Source: Durusdinium trenchii
Taxonomy: Eukaryota > Sar > Dinophyceae > Suessiales > Symbiodiniaceae
Length of the DNA stretch: 64,000 nt
Direction: 5' to 3'
Assembly: GCA_963970005.1 (NCBI GenBank)
Contig: CAXAMN010023361.1
Location: forward strand, 431,704 to 495,703
Positions 50,001 to 62,926 of the stretch are shown piece after piece; position 1 is the stretch's first letter; every line of letters begins with the position of its first letter. The notes beneath the pieces are model-generated. The model made no database searches, had not been told where the DNA came from, and saw only the letters and a list, made by a program, of their open reading frames with translations. Position numbers and translations under genes: made by a program.

Positions 50001-52479
50001 GCTTGCAAAAGGCCCAGACTGCTGTGAAGAAGGACGGCGCCCAAACTGGAGGGTCAGGAGCTGAGCTTGATGCTATGACAGTGATGCTCGCATCACAATG
50101 CTTTCAACCAGGTGATGAACACGCTGCATCCGTACCTCTGGCGGTGGCCTCTGCCTATGCTTTTTCACCGGGTCTAAGTTTCCACTATCTGGCCGTGGCC
50201 TTGCTTCTCCGGCTTCGAAGCTGCTTGCGTGCAGAACAACATGGGCCAAGGCTGTGGCGAAGGATGCCTTCCAACCCTTTGGCCGTGGCCCTGCCAACTC
50301 TTTTTTTCCGGGCTTTTACTAGGTTTCGAAGCAGCTGTCGAAGCTGCCGTCTGGCACCCTCTCCTGGCCACACTTGCGCGCAGAACAACATGGGCCCAGG
50401 CTGTGGCGAAGCTGCGCGTTCAGGTCCGGGGCAGACTGATGGATGGGGCTTTTGAAGTGTAGATGAACAAGGTTAACCTGCTAAGCCTCTAATGTGTATT
50501 GCATTTCGTTGAATTTCCGAGCATGTTCGGCAGATTTCATGAAGCTATATAGATGCTCTTGAGTGATTATCTGCTATGAATCAGGACATGTCGCAGCTAT
50601 ACCACACTCAAGATGCATAAGGGCGGTCGGCGGCACCCGAGCGTTAGCCCGACTTAGTCCATCAAGTTGGTGACCTGCGTGCCTCATTTGAGACGCGGGT
50701 TCCCTGCTCAACGGATTCGGGACATTGACCAGGGATGGCGACACAGAATTGGAAAAAGTACTGCAATGCGGCCATACTCAAATGATCCCATTTCAATAAT
50801 TTTGGCATATTCTTCTGATGTTTTTCCAGATTTGGGGGTGGTGCCCGCCATGGCCCGGATGAAAAGACCATCGCCCAGAATCTCCCACTTGTCTCATCTC
50901 AACGATCTTCAACAGCCGGTGCTGCCATTGAACAGTATACCTCAGTGCTCCAAGTCTCAATCGACCGTCTGCGGTGCTCCAAGTCTCCGGAGAACGGAGT
51001 TCGTTTGTCAAAACCAGGAGACCGACCGGTTGACCTACCTACCCACCATGTGGCCACCACGTCACCACTGGAGAGGTGAAGCCTGAAGCCTTGGGCCTTG
51101 AGCTGTGGATCAATGAGTTTGGTGAACCATCGGTGAACATCAGGTGAAACGGTGAAACATGAAACCACAGGACATCGGGTGTCCAACTTGGAGAAATTCC
51201 GAGGGCGACAAAGGCCCAAGCATATTCATACCTAGCCCCAACGTCTCTCGTGCACGAACCAAAGAAAAGAATCATGAATGGCCCCGTCCGATATGTCATC
51301 TGAAGTATATATCGTCCAACACCTTGAACGAAGAGCTTCGAGTTCCTCTCTGAGTGTCCTCCAATCCATCCAATCCGATTCCTTTTCCAGGAACCGCCTA
51401 ACCAATCCTTAAAAACCTCCCCAAGGTCTCCATCCAGATGAATTCTCCGGTCCGGTGAAGGTGAAGACCCAAATGGGTGGCTCCCATCCGCTCCCAGACC
51501 CCCCGGGAAGATCCGGAATGCACCCACCAGTACCAATGCCATGCGATTCCAAGAAAGCGAGTGCCGGGGCACCCAACGACGCCCACCCACCCACCCAAAT
51601 CTCTTCTGCTTCGAACACCTCTGAACTCTGCTTCACCGGCCTTTTTCGGACGCCGGGGTGCTTCGCTTGGGGTCCAAGATCGCAATGCACCCAATGGCCA
51701 CCGAACCTCGAACTGGGAGCTGCGTGGATTCCGGGTTTCACTGCACCAGGTCGGTAGTTGGTTGGGGGTGGTTGGTGGCCACCCTTTTGAACATGGATGA
51801 GATGTTCCACCCTTCGAGCTTTGTTCGATTCACCCAGACCCGAGGATTTCAATATGATTTCGAGATCTGATACGGAAGCTGAAAATGGACTTCCTCTTAG
51901 CAAAGGCTGAAGTTGGTCCAACAGCGCCTAAATGATGATGCGGAAATCTCCGCCTCATAGATGGGGTCTTTTCATGGAGGTGAGTAAAAACGAGACAAAA
52001 AAGGCTTGTGTGGCCTGTTAACCACAACCAGTCTGCGACACCGTCTGGATCGAAAAAGAGCTCGGAAGCCTCGCCCACAGGCACCGTCTCAGTCGGTCCG
52101 TCTTCCGGCGGTCTGTTTGAAGACCCAGGAGCATCGAACCACAGGGCTAGACCAGCGCTCACCCAAGCGTCGCCCCACGAGAGAAAAAACACATTTTTTC
52201 TTTTTTCTCTAAGGAAACAATGCCCACCCTCACTTCTTGCATCCCAAGATGATCTTGAAAGGTACCCCCTAATAAAGGCAACCTAAGGTTGGACCTCAGT
52301 CGCACGGTACGAAAAATCTCCAATTCCCCACTGGGGACCCTCATCAACCGACAAACCCGGGACCCTCCCGCCCTATCCTGCCTCCACCTCCACCCTCCCA
52401 CTGCCATGTTTCGCTCGTTTGAAAAAGAATAAAAAACACTCCCAAGCCAAATGGGCCTAATCGCGTCACTTGCTCCGTT

Positions 52480-52575
52480 CATAGCGATGCCCTTTGAGCC
52501 CCGTTCGTAGCGTTCTTGCTCCGTTCGGTTTGTAAGGCCAGGGTCGCCCCGTTCGGCCCCATTCGTCGCGTGCTT
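52480..52575. repeat. Diverged relative of the 40-bp minisatellite
   Basis: Contains TAGCGATGCCCTTT exactly as in array 3, and the frame GTAGCGTTCTTGCTCC and TAAGGCCAGG, but CTAGTAG is replaced by CCGTTCG in each unit. Confidence 0.6.
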
Positions 52576-52615
52576 GACTGCCAAGCCACTGGCTGGGCCG
52601 AACATGATCGAAGTC

Positions 52616-52660
52616 CTCAGGCGCCTTCCGCTCCAGGCGGCACGTCTTGCCCGCGTGCTC
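52616..52660 (-). CDS. Possible upstream Deg exon (EHAGKTCRLERKAPE)
   Basis: A 45-nt segment with acceptor TGGCCAG|GAG and donor GAG|GA. It encodes EHAGKTCRLERKAPE, which would fit directly after the catalytic histidine motif NAHVV (plants VEHHTQVKLKKRGSD). It is 9 kb upstream of exon a with no intervening exon found, so it is tentative. Confidence 0.4.
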
Positions 52661-55600
52661 CTGGCCAGTGAACCCCGCACCGAGGGGGATGAGCGCGCAA
52701 AAGAAACAAGGGTGGTGGGATGGTGTTGGGATGGTGTGGGTCTGTTTCTTTGAATGTGTGGATGATGGGACTCGAGTACTCTAGAATATGTACACCCCAA
52801 GCAACATGGATCCTTTTCAAAACTTGAATTTCATGTTCAGAACGGGCTGCCCTTGTCACTTTCCCATCTAAAAAACGCGGGTGACTTACTTACAGTGCGG
52901 GATTCGATCTGGACAAGTTTTAAGAGGAAAACGGTCTTCCACAGGTTCATTCGCGTCCCAGTTCGTGCCGAAAACGGTACAAGTCCCACTCACCATGTTC
53001 ACTCCTGTTCTTCTGCCGCCCGGCCAAAAAGGCCCCAAGTCCCACAACACGTGGCCACTGTGTGCGACGAATTTGGTTCCCCGGCGGCCCGAGAGCACCG
53101 TCCTCGCCCACAAGGCAATAAGCTTTGGCCAACATGGAGGCACCACACGTCGACTCACAGAGGAAACTGCCTCGTGGAGATGCGACTCAGCCGACTCAGC
53201 AGATCGGAAAAGAAGGGTTCACCGAAGGTTTAAGGACGTTTAAGGTCATCCACGAGGCTCATCGACCGGTGGTGCGAAGCGGAAGGCTCCCAGAGACCCT
53301 TGATGAGATGGTATGCCAAGAAGATCCATCCCGAAGGGTCTGAAAACCCTCCCTTTGCGTCTCCTTCTATGTATGTCTGTTTGTTTACCTTCGCGCTCTA
53401 AGGTAGTGTAGTGCAGAAACACTTCTTCGGGGATGCCACCCACTGACCACCGGGGCAAGCAGGACGACGCTTATTTATGTCAAAACGGCCGATATGCAAG
53501 AGGCTGCTTATCAGAGACAAACTAATCGGGCACATCAAGTTTGGTACCTAGAGAACTAGCCATCTGGAGTCTGGAGCCAACAAAAACCGTGGATTCCTAT
53601 ATAAATATTACTCTTCCTCTTGCATCTATCAATAGTCCACATATCTTATCATTCATATTACATATCAATGTCTCACAAAGCAAATGGCCCATTCAGTGGC
53701 CAGGACCCGCAGTCTGACCCAGCGGCTGGACCAGAACCCTCAGGTCTCTGGGTGATGGTGAAATCGTGTGATTGTCAGGTTTACGGCCCTTTACGGCTGT
53801 CCTCTTTGGCCCCCCTTTTCCCAGTTTGCAATTGTAAAAGGCAAGGCACAGAAGGGCACCTCTTGCTCAGGATGATACACAGTGGTCGCCTCAAACGCAA
53901 GAGCGGCGCCCTTAATAAGGCCTCCTCCTGGTTCTTTGTCTAATAAACATTACTAGGTCGAGATGTAAAGCAGTGTGTTCTGTCCAACAGACGCTGAAGA
54001 TTGTTGCGAAAGGTGTGCACCCTCTCGTCACATGAACCTCATGTCTCCATCTTTCCGCTCAAGGGCAGTTCCGAGACGCACAGCCTCCATGGGTTCGTGG
54101 ACAAATCCACCGGCGGCGTTGGTGTGTCCGGGGTTCGGCATCCATCTGACCCTGTCATTGACTCTGAAGTGCCTTTTTTTGACTCTGAAGTCCCAGGTGG
54201 GGAGCGAATCACATTGACCCTTGCCAGTAACCGCCCTTGGACTGGTGCCTTCTTTGGACTGGTGGAGGACCGCTAGAGGACAGGACATCCATCACCAAAA
54301 ACCTGCCATGATCCCTCTTGGAACGATATCGTGAGATCTTCCTTCGACGCAAGACTTCCAAGCGGCATCGCACGCCGTGGCCTCCTCTTGTCCTAGACGT
54401 GGAGAGACCACTGGTTCCCAAAGGCACTCAGAAATGGGAAAAAGATGGAATAAGAATCAAGTTCTTCTCTTTCAGGGATCGCTGGATGCGGTCATCTGAG
54501 GTCTGTCAGAAGCCGTCAGGTTTTTGTGGGCAACAAGACCACTCTCGGAGGACGGAGGTTTGAGGACATGTTCTTAGTCATGCAGACTCTTGATCAATAA
54601 ATAAACCCCGCTGTGAAGAGGATTTTCCAATTCACTGGAGGGGTTATTAATCAAGAGTCTACATTAATTACTAGCACCAGAACGGCTCTATGTGCCTTGG
54701 GTTTCCCTCTCCAGAAGAACCAGTCAATCGATCGATGAAAGATCTCTCTCTCCCACTCTCCTGGCTTCAAGACGCAGAGTGAGTAGTCATCCAGGCACTT
54801 GGGGTCAGCGTCACCATGGCATTGCTCCTTCGTATTGGCGTGGATCAACATCTTGTTCTCGACCTCAACTGGAAATGAGTTGCAAAATGGATACCTTGCC
54901 TGCCCAGCTGGGCCTACTGTGTGGCTCGGCTACGCATAGTGGTCAAGGGTCCTAGTTTTAGGTAGTACCTGCAGACAATGGTCTTCACTCCAACATCCGG
55001 ACATACTCCCAAATACAAAATGGCCCCGAACTCATATACCAAGCGTTCGAATCCGCTACAAAGACAGTGTTTGGGGGAGATTCAACTCATCTTAAGATTT
55101 TTGGATTGACCAGTCTGAGTCCTTGGCTTTTCCTCATCCTCGTTTCTCATTCCTTCAAACTTCGACGTGTCGCTACGTCGCCATTGGTGACGGGGCCCCG
55201 AACCACTCCCAGCTCATCTTCCTGAGAGGTTTGGCAGCTTCGATGCGAGGATCGGAGGCCATCGCTAGTAGGTTGGAGGCCATTGCTATTAGAAACAAAG
55301 AAAAAAGAAAAGGAAGAAAGGTCTACAGTAATAGTTTGCTATTAGTCCTGTCGATGTCGAGGATCCTCATCACCCAGGTGTTTAGCTCCCCGCGAGATCT
55401 GGTCTTCAGCGGAGAACGAGACCTTCGTCCATGGTCCATGGGTTTCTCCTTGGTTGATTGACTGTGCTTCATTGGATCACTACGACAAAATATGACAAGA
55501 TGTTGTTGACTTAAAATCAGGCCACCTCGGGAAATCTGAACTGACTGTCTTGGCAGTCAAGTCAGTGGAGTGGGGCTCTCCAACCTGCCATCTATGAACT

Positions 55601-58600
55601 CCTTTGTCTGGCACCCCTGCGAGTGTTCCAACTCCCTCGCCCGCCGCGAATCCTCGGTGCATCGGGTCGGTGCGCCAAGGGGCCGAGTTGCTCAAGCCCT
55701 TCTCGTTCACCGCAGTTCTCAACCTCAGCGGATTGACCAGTCGTGGTGGCTTAGGTGGCTGGGCCTTATGCGGAAGGAAGGCCCTAGGCCCTAGGCCTCA
55801 AAGGTGTCAAGAACAGGTACAAGACCTGACGTGTTCTTCTCGGAATACTTATATAAATACCTGAGGGAATATGATAAAAGGAAGGGGGTGATAAAATCTA
55901 CGAGCAGGGCATAGCTAGCTGGAATATCAGTACAATCTGTAGCCATCCCTATCTGAAACCTGTTCCCTGGCACACAAGCAAAAACAATGAGGTAGCTTTT
56001 AGCTGGGGAGTTCACCCTCCACTAGAGCACGACTGCCTCTACTCCCTGCTCCGAAGTGGCTCAGACATCCTCCAGGACACGGCCTGCCGGTGGCTGAAAC
56101 AACACAACGGACGTGCACAGGGAACCCCCAAGGTATGAAGCCAAAACAAGGTGTCACAAACACGAAGCTCTTTAATGAAGCAGCTTCTTTGTTCTTGAGA
56201 AAACTCGCTCAACACGTTTGAAGCGGCTTCCCCGTGATTGATTTCTGTGAGAAAAGAACTCAACTTCGAGTTGGCGCAGCGCATTCCGTCTACTATGCAA
56301 GACCTTTTTGGGGCCTGAAAACCGAAAGGAAAAACGCACCTGGACTTACAGTAGGACGGGGCTGCCCACCATTTCCACCCACGAATGTTTTGCACAACCA
56401 GCCCCTCGGCGAGACGAGCCGTCCACACCAGCCCTCGGCCCTCGGCGTTTTGGGTGCGAAACGAGCCGTTTCGGCTTTTGTGGTTTGTCAAAGCCGAAAG
56501 GAAGCGAAACGCGCGAGTGGAAGCATGGGCCAAGGAAGCCGGGTCTGGTTGTCAAATCGGCGACGCAGTGGCAATCTGTCCTGTCTATGATAGTAAACAC
56601 AAGCACCTAAAGCCTTTCTTCAAGTTGTTCCAAGTCCAAGTGTGGCCTGAAACTCATTGTCGCACCTCTTTGCCAAACAAACCAATGATGTTGTGGCTAG
56701 GAACCAAGGTGTTCCACCAAGTGAAAAGCACCTCATGTTGTTCTTGGACTAGGGCGGCTTTGTGATCCACACGTCTTCCAGCCCACAAGTTCTTCAGGGG
56801 AAGACTGAGCTGAAGGGCTTTATCAAATGCTGACTATCAAAACAGGAAAATAAAGAAACCACATAGAAAACCTAGTTGAGCTTGGGCTGTTTGTCAAATG
56901 TGTTCATCCTTCGCCGTGTGTCATTCGTGTGTTTGGTACACTTTGGTGCTTGGTGCAGCGATACCCTTTTTTCACGGCCAGTTCAATGCTCATCGCGTCT
57001 TTCCCCCACGCTCTCGGCGCATCATGATCACTCCCACAAGCAGAATGCTCACAGCTCCCACCTCGAGGTGCAATCTCGGTCGAAGAGGATGAGTCTAGCG
57101 ATCCCTTAAGCCCTCGCAGGGATTCTGGGAAAAGTTTCTTGACAAATCCAATCTGAACTTGAGGTCAGAATTGAGCACTTCATAGTTTTGAAACACTAGT
57201 GTTATATTGGCCCAATCCTTGTCTGTTCAAGGATGCTCGAATAAAGGCTCTGCTGGTCCATGTGGACTGTCCACTTCGTTCGTAACCAATGTCTCAGCCG
57301 GTGAGGGAGACACCATCCGAGAAGTGATAGTGACTGACAGTGACAGTGACATGCAGCAAAGGAGAAACCCCAGAAAGCCGTTGGAGGCATGTCAAAGAAA
57401 TCGACCAAGTCAACAAAATGAAGCGTACGCGGATCCCGAGCCCCCGTACTGTACTTCACTTCCGCCACACCGTCCGAACAGACGACTCGTCGGGGGGTCG
57501 GTCCGGGCGATCTACGGCTGTTTCGACCATCGCATCCTAGGCGCGATCATCAAGGACGTCTTGGCCACACCATCTTTGGCCCGATAGCGGCCGATGGGCG
57601 GTCGCGCCAGCCTGAGAAGCAGCAGCGAGGAAGCTGAACTCGGTTCCAGGGTGCTTAGATGTACCGAACTCGGTCCAATGCCATCAGGAGCCCATCCAGG
57701 CGCTGAAGCGCCGGGAACTCCGGCGACAGCGAGGAAAAAAGACAGCGACTGCTGTCTGAACAGAGCCTTGACCCCAAAGTCTCCAATCCGTGCGCCCGCA
57801 AGCCGTCGCCGACTCCCGTCTCGAAACAATGGCCCAAGATCGAATGCCCAAGCACTGCGTTTGAGAACTTTCTGCTTGGACCATTGAAAGTTGGTTTGGA
57901 CATCTTTGGGCTCGAAAGGTCCTCCGCATGTTTCGTCGAAGGGACTCCCGCTTTTCTTGGACCCAGGACGTACCTGGCGATGGCAAAAGAATCATGATCT
58001 GTAAACAAAACAATGTGTCCTCTGGAAACTCCTGTGCTGAATCCACCTTGGTCACACTTTTTCAGTTTTCACTCTGTGTTCGTCTGCTCACATGTCCTCG
58101 TCAAATACCCAAACAATGAGAAAACCCAATGAGAAAGTGTGATACCTCATTGGCTTTGCTCGGTTGGCTCAAGGTCAGCCATATGTCATCGATGCTCCAG
58201 ACCCAAATTGGACCTTGTTCCAGTGCTGGTTGGGCGAATCCAATGTCTCACTGCACAGGCTCCCTCACATCTTCCAAGCACCACTGCCCAACCCACCAGC
58301 ACCTGGTCATGACCAGCCCATGTGAATCGGTTCCAGGCTCGGCAGCCATCTTCCTTCAAGTCTACGTATCTTGTACCATCAACTTCTACCTCCCCCACCG
58401 CCCAGAAAACACACAAGCATACATAAACATACATAGAGGACATGTCTACACCTGCGAAAACTAACATGGAGCATCACAATGATACCACCGGTGTTATATA
58501 CATGAGAAGACGATTTTTCAAACTTCAAAGGAGGTTCGAAGGTCTTGGTGCCGCACCCCTCAAACTCACTCACTCAAGGGAAGTTTTGGCGAAACACCAC

Positions 58601-59471
58601 TTTCCAACCGGCTACCCGAAACACCTCCCCCACCGGCGTTTCCCTGCCCAGCCGCATCTTGACAGCATACTCCTACAGTGATCACAAGCTGTGGGGAACC
58701 CAACAAAAATGTTGCTAAGCTAGTCTTCGGTGTTTTCTTTGCATGGTTTCAAGAGGGTGCCCGCAAGCTAGGTAGCCTAATGTTCAGCGAAAAAGTGGAA
58801 ATTGACCCTTGGCCCTTGAACCAAGGACCAGTTCCGACCTCATCAAGGCCAAAGACTCTTCGTGCTGTGGGGATGTTACCAAGTTAGGATAAGGATAAGT
58901 TAAAAAGAACTTACCTTTTCCGGGGTTTTGACTTAGCCTAACGGCCGCCAAAAATGTAAGAACATGAACGGTCGTCTGCCGGGAGATGTTCACTTACCCT
59001 TTCCAGGGACCAGGACCAATACACAACACACAGCAAGATCTCAAAAACCACATCAAAAGAAAACCTCGAAGCCCAGCCCAGTCGATAATTCAATAAAAAA
59101 CATGACCCAACAAAAGTTGGGGTGGCCGTCGACTGGATGCGTCCAAAAGCAAAGCCATGATAACCTGGTGCCCAAGTTAAAGCGCATGTGAAGGTCTTAC
59201 CAACCAAACGGACACACACGAAACACAGTGCAAGTAGTCCGCCGAACCATTTTAGATATATATAGAGAGAGAGAGAGAAATATATATGTGCTAGGCCCAA
59301 AAAACAACGTGTTCATTGTTTTTGCAAGTAATGATTGGCAGAAGCAGAAGATATGGAAGGTTGCATGATTTTCGGAAGGTTGCATTATTTTCTATAGCCT
59401 GGTTGTGTTGACATTAGACTAGATCAACAGATATGTTTGAGCTGCACAGAAGCAGCAGAAGACATTGACTT
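52661..59471. other. Stretch without firmly supported gene
   Basis: Several GC-rich patches (53080, 54100, 55640, 56450, 57500-57900, 58200-58400) are open on one or both strands and may hold single exons. None shows a motif I can name. Confidence 0.4.
59253..59290. repeat. (TA)n(GA)n(TA)n repeat
   Basis: TATATATAGAGAGAGAGAG with AT-rich flanks, like the one at 39.5 kb. Confidence 0.85.
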
Positions 59472-60576
59472 CTATTTTGGTTGTTTTGACATCAGATGAA
59501 AGCAACTTGGAGCTGAGTATTTTCTTTGGCCTCCATGCCCAGCAGCAGCGAAATCTAGGCAGACAAAGTCAGGAAGTTTGACGTGTCCCAAGTGCACAAT
59601 TCCCGTGTGCACACAAAGGTCCCCCTGTCGATGCCAGTACTCGTACTGGGCTGACCATCCTAGGCCGCAATGCGGCTGGAGCCGGTTGGGCTTGACGCGA
59701 TCTGTAGGGCAGACGATGTGAGACAAGCCGAATATATTTGGGCAGCTGCCATTGCCAGTTGCCCTCACCCTCAAACGCTTTTTACAGTGCGCATGATCAT
59801 GCACAATGCCGGCCAGCCGCATCTTGTAAGACTTGGCCGCGTCAGTGTGCAAGATCACTTTCTTGTCCTGGAGCCACTTCTTGGCCAAAGGCTTCCACTC
59901 AACCTTTCTGATGGCACCGGGTCAAGGAGCTCTGTCAAAGCTGGTGAGAGACGATGGAGAACCAGTGTTTCGGGATGACCGCGTTTCACAATTCCGAACC
60001 ACTGTTCCCACAAGACGCATGACGATGGGTCGGGCACATCTGCTCCGAGGTTCTTTTGGTCAAACGTCGCTTCGCTCATTTCCACCCATTTTTCCGCAGG
60101 CGAGGCCTGACAGGCGATTCTCCAAGTCTTCAATGGTCTTGTGATTCACTTGTAGTAAACGGCGATTGCTTGCGTGAGAGAGGTTGCTCAGCTTCATCAG
60201 CAATAGAGCGGTTTGCGTTGACAAAGGCGTAGCACTGGAGCCACGACCGTCCGCAAACAGATGATGCATATGGGGTGAGGGTTCAGGTAGACATTGCAAC
60301 CACGAGCATTTCAGCGCTGTGGCTGTAAAGTCGACAAGGTTCCCTTCTCACACCGGTCGCAACCATGCAACCATGCCCTTTCCAATGTGGCAGAAGACCA
60401 TCGGTTCGCAGCATGTGGATGAGGTCTGCATCACTGGCTTGTAGAAGCTCAATCAAAGACCTTTTCCATTTCTTTTGATCCGCGCAGACGTTGTGGAAGC
60501 TGGTCGCTTCACAGCGCTTCGCCCCTTGCCACTCTTGGGAGCAGAATTTGGAGACCATTGGCAACAGCTTGAGCAA
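59472..60576 (-). pseudogene. ISXO2/IS1595-like DDE transposase relic
   Basis: Three overlapping minus-strand frames form one protein in order. First, DADLIHMLRTDGLLPHWKG (near 60410). Second, PLSTQTALLLMKLSNL and VNHKTIEDLENRL (60130-60250). Third, WVEMSEATFDQKNLG with LWEQWFGIVKRGHPETLVLH (59990-60100). Last, GAIRKVEWKPLAKKWLQ and VILHTDAAKSYKM with IVHDHAHCKKR (59800-59900). The HTDAAKSY and EATFD blocks are typical of ISXO2-like transposase domains, which are known in dinoflagellate genomes. At least two frame changes and an internal TGA show the copy is dead. No terminal repeats were recognised. Confidence 0.75.
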
Positions 60577-60897
60577 GGGCTAAGACAGGCGGTTGCAGAC
60601 AAAACTAGACTCTAAGTTGAGATACAAGTGTGTAGGAGTTTGCAAACATTTGCAAGCGCTGGTACGTGCATGAGGTACATGGTGCTGCTACTTATGGCGT
60701 CAGCAATCTGTTCAAAAACTGCTGCAAACTCGCAAAAGCTTCCGTCGCATACATCTCTACATCTGCTTGGACAAGTTATATAATTGAACGCGCACATAGA
60801 GAATTAGGCAGATGTATACGCACAGCAGGCCAGATGCATACGTACACATACACAGTGAAGTGACTCACTGCGAAAAGGAGCAATAATTAGGCTCGAT

Positions 60898-61014
60898 CTA
60901 TGATCTAAGGGTCAGAGCAGCAGCCTCCTCATCAGCAGACAAATCCACATCAGCTTCTTCTTCATCTTCTTCTGCAGCTTTAGCAGCTTGGGCACCACAC
61001 AGGGAGCTGGCAAC
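60898..61014 (-). CDS. Candidate terminal exon with acidic tail
   Basis: A good acceptor CTCTCTTTCCAG|GTT, then 38 codons, alanine-rich and acidic (AAKAAEEDEEEADVDLSADE), and stop TAG at 60898. The upstream 61020-61330 is open in two frames (VATNFLQLDEPKSGLMD; MPPLSKANKSVQVLFDF) and probably holds earlier exons. No family recognised. Confidence 0.35.
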   Translation of the reverse strand, partial: VASSLCGAQAAKAAEEDEEEADVDLSADEEAAALTLRS

Positions 61015-61759
61015 CTGGAAAGAGAGTAGGCGTGACTCACATGTATAGAATCTCGAGGAAATCGACAAGACCATTCTTCTTGGTAACCCAAACCAAATCC
61101 GTCTTGGGCTTTTCTGGCACCGAAGTTTCTGGAACAGGACTCCATGCCCATGTGGAAATCGAAGAGCACCTGGACGGACTTGTTAGCTTTGGACAACGGC
61201 GGCATGCCTGGGAAATGGAGGTGTCGATTTGTTTGGGCTCCTCGCAATCCATGAGGCCTGACTTTGGTTCATCTAGCTGCAAGAAGTTGGTGGCAACCTG
61301 AGCAATAGCGTAATCCAGCAAAGCTCCAGGCGCTGCAGCCATGAGGCGGGATGATGCAGCCAGGCACGCAGCAGAAGTGCAAGAATTTGATTGTGACTGG
61401 TTGGGCCATACAGTTTGCAAAGTTTGCACATGCGGAGCGTCATGAAGACATGACACCAAATGACTTTGTACTATGCAGCATTTCTTGGTGAAAATTCCAC
61501 AGTTTGCACGTGCAGGGGTTCGTGAAGACATGACAGCCGTTAGGCAAGCCAGGTGCCTTGACGGAGGCTGGAGTATGTATGCGGTTAGGCTTTGCAACAG
61601 TCCTGGGCAGACATTTTCATGAAACACAAAGGCTTGCAAACGCCCACAATTTTAAGATGTTGAGATTTTAAGATCCTAGAATGCTTCTTGAAAACCAGTG
61701 CCTGGATCTTAAGATTTAAAGATCCAGGAAAACTTCTTCGAAACCAAACTCCAGGCACA

Positions 61760-61896
61760 TGGTATTCAAGAAGTTGTCCTGGATCTTGAACTCTTAAAAT
61801 CTTAAATCTTAGATTCTTCAAATCCATGCACTGGTATTCAAGAAGCTTTCATATATCTTGAATTCGTACCATCTTAAAATCTTAAAATCGTGGGCG
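61760..61896. repeat. Diverged tandem repeat, period about 71 bp
   Basis: Two units starting TGGTATTCAAGAAG, each ending in TCTTAAAATCTTAAA-like sequence. Confidence 0.6.
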
Positions 61897-61897
61897 T

Positions 61898-62020
61898 TTG
61901 CAATCGATTGCAAAAGCACCATATAGTCTAAGTATCTGGACCACAAAGACCTGCAGTGTTTTGCAATCGATTGCAAACGCACCGTATAGTCTAAGTACCT
62001 GGACGATAAAGACCTGTAGC
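61898..62020. repeat. 62-bp tandem duplication
   Basis: Two units, each with TTTGCAATCGATTGCAAA, then CACCATATAGTCTAAGTA and AAAGACCTG, differing at about eight positions. Confidence 0.9.
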
Positions 62021-62111
62021 ATCTCAAGATCATGAAAATTGTCAGGTTTCTTTTTTGGGGGGGAGGGTACCATATGTCTTTGTATTACTTATGTATAAAT
62101 ATATATATATC

Positions 62112-62412
62112 GTTTGCAGTCTTCCACCATCTGCTGCAGGTCCAAGTCAGATCCATGACCCCAAAAAAATCCCGTGTGTCCTTGTACAAATGGGTGTGGC
62201 TCTCCCAGGATGCCGGTGTGCCAGTGGGTGTGCATAGCGCCCCATGGTTGAATCTGAGTCAAATCATCTCCATTTCCGGCGCAGAAGTCCCTCCGCTTCA
62301 GGTCCTTCCATTCGAAGACAGACAGTTCTGGCAGCTCCGCCAGTTCTATGAGCTCCTCCTGACTGCCTTGGGCAGCGACTGTGACCGCCGCTTGGGACAA
62401 AAGGGGACATGG
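62112..62412 (-). CDS. Candidate exon, strand ambiguous
   Basis: Open on both strands. The minus strand has a polypyrimidine acceptor TTTTGTCCCAAG at about 62394 and reads ELIELAELPELSVFEWKDL. The plus strand reads EVPPLQVLPFEDRQFWQL to a stop at 62424. Neither is recognised. Minus is slightly preferred because neighbouring candidates are minus. Confidence 0.2.
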
Positions 62413-62926
62413 TGTGATTCTTAGAGCTACTGGATGCGCAAAACAAGTACGTCTGGAGAAGAACTATGAAAAGTTGGATCAAGCAAACAGAGCATCGGCG
62501 AGTTTGACCTAGCTTCACCTGGGACCTGAGAACATGTCACACCCCTTGACATCCAGCTCTTGCCCACCAACTGTCGAGCGGCCCATGAACTCCTCACGGA
62601 GGATCACCTCATCGGCTCACTGAGAAATGAGCGGGGAGATGCCCATGTCTTTGAGAATGCATGAAGAAAGACAACTCCTTACTAACCACTCCCACAAAAA
62701 GAAAACGTATATATTTCCTGGTATTTCCTTAAACAATATTAAACAGAACATGTAAAACGCATAAGACCAACTAAGCAATTACTCAGTATACAAGCACACC
62801 AAACGCAAGCTAGACATGGGTGATGATTTCTCTAAGCTGTGGGAGTCTGTGTTTGCCTAGAGCTGACGTGAAGTTCAGTGAAGATTTATCCACTGAGCCC
62901 TCCCCATCCTTCCACCGTCCACCCAG

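Larger units (their letters stand above)
43270..52615. other. Non-coding stretch, probably intron or upstream region of the Deg gene
   Basis: Apart from the simple repeats listed here I see no segment with a recognisable domain. The missing Deg exons with catalytic His and Asp should lie here or further right if the gene is intact. Confidence 0.4.

Noticed and set aside
51640..51700. Segment GGHWVHCDL as the Deg catalytic Asp exon
   Set aside because: Only three residues match, neighbouring sequence does not fit, and splice borders are poor.
53030..53110. Segment reading GRRGTKFVAHSGHV, possibly the catalytic His region of the Deg protease
   Set aside because: TNAH is absent and the order relative to the 52.6-kb candidate does not fit the family.
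54090..54140. Segment reading HTNAAGGFV on the minus strand
   Set aside because: Resembles TNAHVV only superficially; the histidine is missing.
58160..58175. TTGGCTCAAGG on the plus strand as a spliced-leader relic
   Set aside because: Only 10 bases match and there is no retroelement or retrogene context.
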